Shown here one piece after another: positions 34,784 through 45,800 of a stretch of 64,000 bases of DNA; the first letter of the stretch is position 1; every line of letters starts with the position of its first letter. The notes below the pieces were generated by a model. That model saw only the letters and a list, made by a program, of their open reading frames with translations, made no database searches and was not told the origin of the DNA. A program made the translations under genes and the position numbers. Origin of the DNA: Pontibacter anaerobius (GTDB lineage Bacteria > Bacteroidota > Bacteroidia > Cytophagales > Hymenobacteraceae); NCBI RefSeq assembly GCF_026241195.1, contig NZ_JAPFQO010000003.1:62001-126000 (forward strand), written 5' to 3'.

Positions 34784-36808
34784 ATGAAAACAATTGTACT
34801 ACAACATGTCGGTGCGCTTCGGGTGTTGCCGTCTAAGTGCAAACTCTTGCCGCTTCTGGCTTTCGGCCTTTCCATGGTGTTGGCCTTGTCTCTCTCGGAG
34901 CAGGCCACAGCACAATCCAAAACGCAACTTCTCAGCCCTGTTATCTGGCTGCGCGCAGACTCCGGCACGGTTTCCCCTGCCGTGTGGTCCGACTGGCGGG
35001 GAGAAAAGCTAAGCGCCACCGCCCTTTCCGGAGCAGGCCCTTCTGTAAAAGGTGAGCTGAACTATAACAGGACGCTGGTCTTCGACGGGGTGAATGACTA
35101 CATGAGGATCCCCTACAGCTTCGAGTTGCTACCGTCCCTGACTGTTATAGCCGTCTATCAGCCTGCCGACACCGTGGAGCGCGGGCTCTTCGGGACGGAG
35201 AAGGCGCTAGCCAGGAATGTAATGCTTTCCACCAAAAAATCGCTTGGCCCGGATGAGGCTGTTGACCGCTTCGGGGAGAACAGCAAGGTACCTGTTCTGA
35301 ACACGGTCATCCAAAGCTGGTCGGAGAGCGCTGAGGTGGCTGACAGCGCCTACCTCGCCCTGGGCAGTGAGGGCAAGGGCAGCACGAAGAGCCCCTTCAG
35401 GGGGACGGTGGCGGAGCTGATGATTTTTGACAGATCCCTGAGCTTTCTCGAGCGCGTGCAGGCCGAGTCCTACCTGGCAATCAAGTACGGTATTCCGTTG
35501 CGTGACCGAAACTATGTGAGCTCAGCCGAGGAGGTGCTCTGGCACGCAGAAAAAAACAACGGCTATTCCGCCCGGATCACCGGGTTAGGCCGGGATGATG
35601 CCTTCGGCCTTTACCAGAAGCAGGCCAGGAGCACCGTGGATACGACAAACCTGCTGGTGATAAGCGCCGGGCAGCTGACCTCTTCCAACAGGCAGAACAA
35701 GACCCGGATAAACGACGGTGACTTCCTTTTGTGGGGCGACAACACCGGCCAGCTCACCCCCAAAACAGGCGAGGGGGCGGATAGTCTGATAACGTTTATG
35801 GAGCGGCAGTGGCTGATGGACGTGACCGGCACCACGGCCAGCCAGGTGCCCACCGAGCTACGGCTGGATCTGTCGCTGCTGCCAAAGTCTTCTCTTGGCT
35901 ACTGGCTCGTGGTAGACCGCAGCGGCCAGGGCGGCTATGCCGCTGATAAGTTTGAATATATCATAGCTGACAGCGTGTCTGCTGACAGCATCGCCTATTT
36001 CAGTAATATGCACTGGGACACCGACAACTCCGGCAAGGATGTATTCGGCTTGGCCAGGGCTACCGATATGCTGGCCGTGTTAAGCGGCCTAAACAACCCG
36101 ACGTGTGCGGCCGTGGACGGTGGGTCAGCAGTGATCAACGTGGTGGGTGGCAAGGCGCCTTTCCGGTACGAGCTCAGCAACGCCTCCACCGGTTCTTCCC
36201 TGAAGTGGGAGGGGGCGGCCCAAGCCCTGCAGGAGCAGCTGGCAGCCGGTGAGTACACCCTGAAGGTGACGGATGCCGCACAGCTCCAGGTGACCCGCAC
36301 CTTCTCGCTGGAACTGCCGGGCACCCTGCTCGTGGACCTCGGCCAGGACCAGCAGCTGGAGAAAGACGGCGAGATCTTCCTGGACGCCACGGCAAGCATC
36401 CCGGACTCCATTCCTGTTACTTATAAGTGGGAGAGCAACTACGGCTTCAGCAGCACCGAGGGGCGCGTACGCATCACCGAACCCGGTGCCTACACAGTGA
36501 CGGTTACCAACCAACACGGCTGTACCTTCAGCGACGAGGTGATCGTGTCCGGGCATGAGGCGGAGAACTTTAAGGTCTTCCCGAACTTCATCTCCAGCGG
36601 CAACACCTTCCAGATTGGGGTCTCTTTAAAGGAGAAGGCCAGTGTTAGCGTGAAGGTGTATGACCTGAAGGGCAACCTGCACTACAAGGTCGGTGGGGAG
36701 AACCGTACGGAGTACCACTTCAGGATACCGACCAGGAGCCGGGGCATGTACATGGTGGTGCTCGAGACCCCGAATGGCATTAAATCAGAAAAGATAATCG
36801 TGTTCTAA
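34784..36808 (+). CDS. T9SS-exported LamG-like surface protein
   Basis: A 674-aa protein. A long N-region and a signal peptide end near ATAQ (about 44). Then comes a LamG/concanavalin-like domain (WLRADSG ... LVFDGVNDYMRIPYSFELL ... FRGTVAELMIFDRSLSFLER ... YLAIKYGIPL), a conserved follow-on domain (EVLWHAEKNNGYSARITGLG ... DGDFLLWGDN), a SprB-like repeat (about 440-510), a PKD-like stretch and a type A sorting tail (VFPNFISSG ... SEKIIVF). It should be displayed at the surface, probably binding glycans or cells. It lies 51 bp upstream of the giant RHS gene on the same strand, so they are likely one operon. Confidence 0.88.
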   Translation: MKTIVLQHVGALRVLPSKCKLLPLLAFGLSMVLALSLSEQATAQSKTQLLSPVIWLRADSGTVSPAVWSDWRGEKLSATALSGAGPSVKGELNYNRTLVFDGVNDYMRIPYSFELLPSLTVIAVYQPADTVERGLFGTEKALARNVMLSTKKSLGPDEAVDRFGENSKVPVLNTVIQSWSESAEVADSAYLALGSEGKGSTKSPFRGTVAELMIFDRSLSFLERVQAESYLAIKYGIPLRDRNYVSSAEEVLWHAEKNNGYSARITGLGRDDAFGLYQKQARSTVDTTNLLVISAGQLTSSNRQNKTRINDGDFLLWGDNTGQLTPKTGEGADSLITFMERQWLMDVTGTTASQVPTELRLDLSLLPKSSLGYWLVVDRSGQGGYAADKFEYIIADSVSADSIAYFSNMHWDTDNSGKDVFGLARATDMLAVLSGLNNPTCAAVDGGSAVINVVGGKAPFRYELSNASTGSSLKWEGAAQALQEQLAAGEYTLKVTDAAQLQVTRTFSLELPGTLLVDLGQDQQLEKDGEIFLDATASIPDSIPVTYKWESNYGFSSTEGRVRITEPGAYTVTVTNQHGCTFSDEVIVSGHEAENFKVFPNFISSGNTFQIGVSLKEKASVSVKVYDLKGNLHYKVGGENRTEYHFRIPTRSRGMYMVVLETPNGIKSEKIIVF

Positions 36809-36810
36809 AA

Positions 36811-36827
36811 GGGGTAGCCTTTACCCC
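36811..36827 (+). repeat. Small hairpin between LamG-like and RHS genes
   Basis: GGGGTA and TACCCC flank a 5-nt loop. It is too weak for a full terminator and may limit read-through. Confidence 0.3.
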
Positions 36828-36859
36828 GCCTATTGATCGTTCACCCTTTTTCATCTCAG

Positions 36860-39800
36860 ATGGCTATTAAAACAAACCAGCCCTGGAAGAAGCTTCCATG
36901 GGCTGCCTACACCCTGTTCTTTACATTTTTCATCTTTGCAAGCGCCTCAGGCAGTGCTGCCAACCCTACCCAGCCCAAACTTTATACTGCGGGAACGCAG
37001 GAAGGGCAGATCGGCGCAACGGAGAAGGCACCGGCCGACAACCCGGCTGACAACGTGTTCCATGTGCTCGTGGAGGAGCCGCTGAAGGGCAGTGAGCAGG
37101 CGTGGCTAGTGTACGAGGTGGACGGGGTGGAGGACCACACGGCCGTCTCCAGGGGCATCAACGATCAGCTGTCAGTGGGCGGCTACCTGGTGCGCAAGCG
37201 CTCGGGGTGGAGCAGGCAACGGGAGCGCATCGACGCAACCTGGCTCAGGACTGGCGACAACGTTATCCGTTTCACGCTGCCGAAGGGCGCCAAACATAAT
37301 TACCGCGTGCGTAACGTGGGGCTGGAGATACAGGCCGCTGGCGCTACGCCGGGAGCAACGGAAAGGATCGTAATCAACCAGCCGCAGTCAAGCGGCTACT
37401 ATCATAACCAAGCGTACATCAAGGGCTTTATCCAAGGTGCTACCGGCGCGGACGTCCAGGTGAAGGTGGACGGGAAGCCCGTGCGCGTGTTCCAAGGGGA
37501 GTTCGAGGCCCTAGTGCCTACCAAAAAAGGGAAAGACGGAAGAAAGGCCGAGGTGGAGGTGCATTTCGCTGACGGGCAGATCGCTTGCCGGGAGGTGCGC
37601 TTTGAGCGGCCGTTGGCAGCAGACTATAGCTACGCCCTCTCCTCGGAGGTAGGCCGCGCGGAGAAGCTTTTCTCCTTCAAGCAAACCGAGTCCATCTCGC
37701 TGGCGGGCACAGCCCTGACGGCGCGCTCCGGCGCGAGGCAGGAGTCCTCACCAATCTCTGTCACCACCCTTCGGGAGGTGGACATTCCGGCGCTGGACCC
37801 GGGCATGGTGAACGTGACCCGCTACAACGACGGCTTCCGCTACCTGCCTCACCGCACCACCTTCGAGAAGGAGGTAGACCTGCGGGTGGGCTACGATGAG
37901 AGCAAGATCCCGGCAGGCTACACCGAGAAGGACATCAAGACCTATTACTTCGACGAGGAGACGCACCATTGGGTGCCCCTGCCGTTAGATTCTGTATACG
38001 GGGAGCGGGCAGAGGTTGCCTCGCGCACGACCCACTTCACCGACATGATCAACGCGATCATGATGGTGCCGGAGTCGCCGGAGGCGCAGGCCTACACCCC
38101 CACCTCCATGAAGGGGATACAGGCGGCAAACCCCACGGCGGTGGTAAACCTGATCCAGGCGCCGCAGGCCAACAATACCGGCAGCGCCTCCATGGGCTAC
38201 CCGATCAACTTGCCGGCCGGGCGTGGCGGCATGCAGCCGCAGCTGGCCATCAGCTACAACAGCGGGGGCGGCGACAGCTGGCTGGGTCTGGGCTGGAACC
38301 TGAGCACACCGAGCATCACTATCGATACCCGCTGGGGCGTGCCGCGCTACGACGCGACCAAGGAGACAGAGACCTACAGCATGAACGGAGAGCAGCTGAG
38401 CCCTACGGCCCACCGCTCCGAGCCGCAGGCCAGGAGCAGCGAAAAGCAGTTCTACCCACGGGTGGAGGGTGCCTTCAGCAGGATCATCCGCCACGGCGGC
38501 AGCCCAAAAACCTATTGGTGGGAGGTGACCGACAAGAGCGGCGTAACCTACTCTTACGGCGGTTCCTCCGGAAGCGGCGTCAACAGCAAGGCTATACTTG
38601 CCGATGAGGCAGGCAACATCGCCCACTGGGCGCTGGTGGAGGTAAGGGACCTGAGCGGCAACTTCATGCGCTACCACTACGACAAGGTGACGGACACGGG
38701 CGTGCAGGATGGTACCGTGCCGGGCTATCAGCTGTACGTGGACAAGATCACCTACACCGGCCACGGCAGCACAGAAGGCAGCTATGCGGTGCTCTTTACC
38801 CGCGACCGTGACCTGGGCGAGGCAAAACGAAAGGACATCAATATCAACGCCCGTTACGGCTTCAAGCAGGTAACGGCGGACCTGCTGCGCAAGGTGGAGG
38901 TGAGATATGCCGGCAAGCCGGTGCGCAGCTATGAGCTGAAGTATGTGGCAGGCGCCTTCCATAAGACGCTGCTTAGCGGCATCACGGAGTTTGATGCCGG
39001 GGGCAAGAAATTCACCGAGCATAGCTTTGACTACTACGATGACGTGAAGGCTAAGCAGGGTTATGTCCCCTTTAAGAATAGTGAAAGCTGGAACCCACAG
39101 TTAGATAACGTGCAAGGGGGATTCCTAAACCTTATCAAGGGCTTTGGGGATGAGGCTTCAGCATTGAGCGGCACAAAGTCTACGGACTTCAGTGCAGGCA
39201 TGGCCGTGACAGTAGGCTTTAACGCCAACGTGGCTTCTAAAAGCCTGTCTGCAGGGGCAAACTTCAGCTACTCTCAGTCCACCAGCGAGGGGCTTCTGTC
39301 CATGATAGACATCAACGGTGACGGCCTGCCCGATAAAGTATTCGTGAAGGAGGACGGCATCCGCTACAGGCCAAACCTTTCAGGGCCTGCTGGCCAGCCC
39401 GCCTTTGGTGAACTGAAGCCGGTGCTTGGAATCAATGCCTTCCACAAAGAGAGGAGCAAAACGGTAGGAGGCGGCCTGGAAGCCCATGGCCCGGGCGTGG
39501 CGCCTGTCTTTGCCGGCGTGAGCAAGAGCACCACCACCTCTACCACGACCGTCTACTTCTCCGAAGTGAACGGCGACCAGTTGCCGGATGTGGTGGTGAA
39601 CGGAAAGGTGTATTTTAACCATGTGAAGCCTGACGGGAGCGTTGTGTTCACCGCCAGCAGCAGTGACACCGAGAGCCCGATTAACCAGGGCGGGAAAGTG
39701 GCTGAGGGAATCCTGAAGGTGGACCCTGCCGAGCGTGAGCAAGCGATTGATCAGAATCCGCTTCATGATGTGGTCCGTATGTGGCAGGCTCCTTATACCG

Positions 39801-42800
39801 GAAAAGTCACTGTGACAGCCCCGGTCCAACTGATGAAGAGCACAGACCCTGTTAGGGAAGAAACTCCCGCTGATGGGGTTCGTGTCGCCATTCAGCTAAA
39901 GAGCCAGGAACTTTGGAATGCTGTTATAGGGCCAGATGATTATGCTGTACATGTTCCTGCCAAGGTAAACAACCTTTCTGTTCAAAAAGGGGATAGACTG
40001 TACTTCAGGGTACAGTCTGTTGCCAATGGTTCTTTTGACCAGGTACAGTGGGCCCCAAGCATAGAATATACGAACAAGGATACGGATCTGGAGGATGCAA
40101 ACGGCAAGAAGCTCTATAGCTTCGCAGTGGAGAAGGATTATCTTCTCAGCGGGAACCAGGTCGTGACGGCGCCGATCAAGGGGCGGGTCAAGGTAGAGGG
40201 GACTTTCTCCAAGCCGGTTACCAGTGATGACGTGCAGGCGCTGGTCGTGAGCGTGTCAGAATCAGGGGAAGAAACCACTGTCTGGCAAAAGAAGTATGCT
40301 GGCAAAGATGTTATCAGCGAGAACATCTCTTTGGATACGGACGTTCTCGCTGGAGAATCCTTCGCTTTCCGCGTGAAGACGGATACCAACGTGGATTGGC
40401 CAGCTTTAAGCTGGACACCGAGGATGTACTACACCGCCTCTGGTGATCCCGCCTATCCGACAGTTTATAATGCGGAGGGGAAACCACTGATTGACTTCTA
40501 CGCTGCCCCTTCTTACTCCATCTTCCCGCAGGTGGTACAGGCCAGTGAAGCATGGGAAGTGAGCCATGAGGTGTCTTCTATCAGCCTTACCCCAGAGCTT
40601 ACATTCAATAGCTCTGAACACACTGGCGTGGCAACCTTTACTGTGAAACGTCAGTCAGAGCTTCTCCTGAAAGAGACATTGACAGTTGTGAGAGGGCAAT
40701 TTACAGCCGCTGCGCCTTTTACCGTTCCTGTAAACAAGGGGGATAAGCTGTATATAGAGTACCATATTCCTAACGATAAGCTTGCCGGCACCCTCTCAAA
40801 GGCCGGGGCAACCGTTGTGATGGACAAGAAGTCGGTTACGGCTAATGCCGGTGTGCATACCCTCCTGAGCAACAAGGACAATGGCGATATCATCTTCGGG
40901 CCCATGTACAGGGGCTGGGGGCACTTTGCCTATAACGGCAACCGTGAAAGGGCATCGAGACCAATTAACGAGGTAGAGTTGAAGCTTAGTGATGCCGTGA
41001 CCGATCCTAAAGAGATTGATCCGGACAAACTTAAGGATGGGAGGGATTTGGAAAGTGCAGGCGGGTACGATCCGAGCAAGGACCTTTTCATTGTACTTGC
41101 CCCTGTGGCAAAAGATAAACTTTGGACCGGAGCCGACGCATATACTTACCTGAGTGCCTCCACCATCAGCAGTTCCAGGATGGGGGATGACGATGTGTCT
41201 GGCCTGCAACCACTGCCAGGGGACGGTGAGGCTAGCAGGGCTATCCATAAAATCACCCGAAGCACGGGCGATTCATTCTCTGCAGGAGGATCCTTCGCAG
41301 GATTAGGGGGAAGCTACGGTAAGAGCCTTGGAGAGACCAGGGTGCTGACGGATTTCATGGACATGAACGGTGATAGCTACCCTGACGTGGTCACAGAGGA
41401 GCGTATCCAGTACACCGCTTCGCACGGTGCGCTCTCAGACAACTATGTCGAGCATGGGAATGGCCCTGGGCACGTAACGCAGTCAGAGTCTGACGGCGTT
41501 ACCCTATCTGCAAGCTTCCCTACCTCTGAAGCCAAGTCTTCCCCGACAAACGCTAAAAAGGTTACCGTAAGCGTAGGGTCAGGCCAGAGCAGCGCCGGCC
41601 TGAGCGGTAACTATGCAAAAGGAAAGAACAGTGCGGACTTTAGCTATATTGATATCAATGGGGACGGCCTGCCTGATCGGGTGTATAAGGGAGGGGATGT
41701 GTCCCTGAACCTGGGCTATCGCTTTGCTGCAGTAGAGAAGTGGGGATTCACCGATATCCAATCCGGGGACAGCGAGAGCTCGGGCGCCGGCCTTGGCATC
41801 AGCATTGCCAACGGTAGCATCTCCGCAGGCGTGAGCCTGTCCAGGTCTGATAACGCCACTCGGGTCGCTTTACAGGATGTGAACGGCGATGGGCTTGTAG
41901 ACGAGGTGCTAGAGGGGGATCCCATGCAGGTGCGACTGAATACAGGCAGCGGCTTTACCCCTCTAATCAAGTGGCAGGGAGCTTTCCAGGTCAATGAGAA
42001 CTCATCTGCCAGTGAGTCTGCGAACCTAGCCTTCACGGCGGGTATCTATATTCCGGTTGTCAATATTAAAATATGCTTTAACCCGAGTACAAGCGTGGGA
42101 AGAGGCATGAGCCGCGAGCTCAGCAAAATGGCAGATGTAAATGGTGATGGTTTCCCTGATTATGTAAGATCAGAAAAGGATGATCAGCTGGTTGTATCTG
42201 CCTCCACCATCGGTCGCACCAATATGCTCAAGAGTGTGAAGCGTCCGCTGGGGGCCTCCTTTGTGCTGAACTACGAGCGCCAGGGCAACAGCTACGAAAT
42301 GCCACAGGCCATGTGGGCACTGAGCCGCGTGGCTATGTTCGACGGCTACAAGGGCGACGGGCCGGACAGCCTGCTGACGACCTTCGCCTACGAGGACGGC
42401 TACTATGACCGCCACGAGCGGGAGTTCTACGGCTTTGCCAAAGTCATCACCCGCACCCACGACACCGGTAACGAGAACGCTGTGTACGCCAGCACTGAGC
42501 AGGTCTTTAAGAACTCCAGCTACTATGAAAAGGGGCTGCTGGTAAAGGAGTTGCTGAAAGACGCGGACGGCAAGCCGTACGTGGAGAAAGAGAATATTTT
42601 CGAACTGCACGACGCAGCTACGGGAGCCAGGCTGAGCACTGATAGCACGCCGGCAACAGGAAGCGTGTACCCTGCGCTAACGGAAACGCAGCAGCGCTTC
42701 TACGAGGGCCAGCCGCAGGCAGGTAAGAGCACCCGCACCCGCTTCGACTACGACCGCTACGGCAACGTGACGCGCATTGAGGACTATGGGGACGAGGACT

Positions 42801-45800
42801 CGAAAGACGACCTGTTCGCTCAGGTAACTTACCACTACAAGCCGGAGAGCTACATCATGAGCCTGCCGAGCTCGGTGGAGGTAAGTGGCACGGATAAAGT
42901 ATACCGCAAGCGTGAGGCCGAGATTACAGATAAGGGACAGGTAAGCGAGATCCGCCAGTACCTCACGCAGGATAAGGCTGCTGTGTACAGTGTGGCGTAC
43001 GACGCCTACGGCAACCTTTCCAAAGTGACACGGCCGGAGAATGCCGAAGGCCAGCGCTTCAGTATGAGCTTTACCTATGACGAGCAGGTACATACATATG
43101 TAACCAAAGTGAGCAACAGCTACGGCTACAGTTCAGAGGCCACCTACGACTTCCGCTTCGGGCAGGTGCTCTCGAGCAAGGACATGAACGGCAACCTGAT
43201 CCAGTACACCATCGACAACCTGGGACGCTTGGAGACGGTTAAGGGACCTTACGAGATGAAGTCGGGCGCGCCTTTCACCATCCGCTTTGAGTACCACACG
43301 GAGGCACAGGTGCCGTGGGCGCTGACCAGGCACTACGACCCGGCCTTCCCGAACAACTTCATGGAGACGGCTACCTTTGTGGACGGTCTGGGCAGGGTGC
43401 TGCAGACGAAGAAAGACGCCGCCCTTTACCAGGGCGACGGAACGCCGGACAAGGAGGTGATGGTGGTGTCAGGCAAGGTGCTCTACGACGGCCTGGGCCG
43501 CGCGACGCACGCCTACTACCCGGTAACAGAGGAGCTAGGCAGTGCTAGCAGAATCAACACCACGGTGGACAAGGTGAAACCAACCTTCAGCACTTACGAT
43601 GTAATGGATAGGACCTTGACGGTGACGCTACCGGACGGCGCAGTGAGCAAGACCGAATACGGCTTTGGCAGTGACTTTGCGGGGGCCATGCAGTTCCGGA
43701 CGATGGCCACCGACGCCAACGGCATCGTGACGGACCAGTACACCGACACCCGCGGCAGGGTCACCTCGGTGAAGAACGCCGGTGATATCTGGACGAGCTT
43801 TACCTATAACGCCATGGGCGAGCAGACAGGGGCCACCGATGCATTGGGTCACACCACCGTGTCAGAATACGACCAGCTCGGGCGCCGCATCAGCCGCCTG
43901 CACCCGGATGCCGGCCTGACCACCTACAGCTATGATCTGGTAGGCAATTTAGCTGCGTTGGAAACAGCGAGCATGCGGGAGGCTGGCATAGGGGCTGTTG
44001 CCTATAAGTACGACTTTGAGCGTTTAACAAATATTACCTATCCGCAGAACCCGGAGAACAATGTTCACTATACCTACGGCGAGGCCGGGGCAGCGCATAA
44101 CCGCGCCGGCAGGATTGTGCTGCAGGAGGATGCCTCTGGTGCGCAGGAGTATTTCTACGGAGCGTTGGGTGAGGTGGTGAAGAACATCCGCACCATTGTG
44201 ATCCCGCAGCACGACGAGCAGACCTTCGTGACCGAGTGGAGCTATGATACCTGGAACCGCCTGACTTCGTTGATGTACCCAGATGGGGAGAAGGTGGACT
44301 ACACTTACAACACCGGCGGCCTGTTGCGCAGCATGAACGGCAAGAAGAAGGGCGAAGACTACCGCTACGTGCAGCAGCTGGGCTACGATAAGTTCGGTCA
44401 GCGTGTGTTCCTGGCCTACGGCAACGGCACCAAGACCACCTATAGCTACGAGGCAGACCGGCGCAGGCTGCAGAACATGGTAGCCAGAACAGCCAAGGGT
44501 CGCGCCATGATGGACAACGTGTACGGCTACGACAAGGTGAACAACATCCTGAGCCTGAAGAACAACGCGCCGGTGCCAGGCAGCAGCCTGATGGGTGGCT
44601 CCTCTTCCTACAGCTACACCTACGACGAACTCTACCGCCTCACCGAGGCTATTGGCTCCTTCAAGGGAAGCAACGAGGAGCACCGTTATACCTTGCAGAT
44701 GAGCTACAACGAGGTGGGCAGCATCCTGAGCAAGGTGCAGACGCACGACCGTAAGGGCGGTGGCGGCGACAGCTGGGTAACACAGAAAAGGACCACCTAT
44801 GCGCAGGAGTACACCTACGGCGATAAACAGCCGCACGCACCGGAGCTGATCGGGCGCCAGCGCTACAGCTATGATGCATCGGGCAACCAGACCGGCTGGA
44901 AGGACGAGGTAAGCGGCCAGCGTCGGCAGATCGTGTGGGACGAGGAGAACCGCATCCGCGCGATCATGGATAACGGCGCCGCCTTCCATTATACCTATGA
45001 CGCATCGGGAATGAGAGTATTGAAGGGCAGAAGCAGCGGCCAGGCTGTGTACGTGAACGGGCAGCACAAGGCGGGCTCGGGCGGTATCGGCAACTTCACC
45101 GTGTACGTGAACCCGTACCTGGTGCTCAAGAGCGGCGGCTACACCAAGCACTTCTACATCGAGGGGCAGCGCATCACCAGCAAGCTGGGCAGCGGCAACG
45201 GCGCCGACACCAAGAACAACAAGGCTGGCGGCAACGAGGTGAACTACCCGGGTAAGCGCGACCAGGTGCAGGAGGGCATCGTGCGCAACCTCAAGTTTCT
45301 GGGCCAGGACGGGGCGATCCTGACAGCAGGCAAGAGCGGCAAGGTGCCGCCGGGGCAGATCATTGGAGAGAAAGGCAACAACGGCGGGGGCAAGAACAAG
45401 GACAAAGAGAGCTTCATGTACTTCTTCCACCCTGATCACCTGGGCAGCTCAAGCTTCATCACCGACGCCTCGGGGGAGGTGTACCAGCACCTGGAGTACT
45501 TTGCTTTCGGGGAGACCTTTGTGGAGGAGCACAGCAATACCCATCGCACGCCTTACCTGTTCAACGGCAAGGAACTGGACGAGGAGACGGGGCTCTACTA
45601 CTATGGGGCTAGGTACTATGACCCGAGGACAAGCATCTGGCAGAGCTTGGATCCATTAGCGGAAAAATATCCGGGATGGAGTCCGTACAGCTACACCTTC
45701 AATAATCCTATACTTTTCAAAGATCCTGACGGAAGAGATCCGATTTCTGGAATTGTAGAGGCTGTTTCATCTTTTGTATTAAGTGCAGGAATGGACTTTG

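Noticed and set aside
44024..45439. Long minus-strand frame inside the RHS gene
   Set aside because: It is a shadow of the GC-rich repetitive RHS frame; low-complexity Val/Ala/Leu/His content and no start context.
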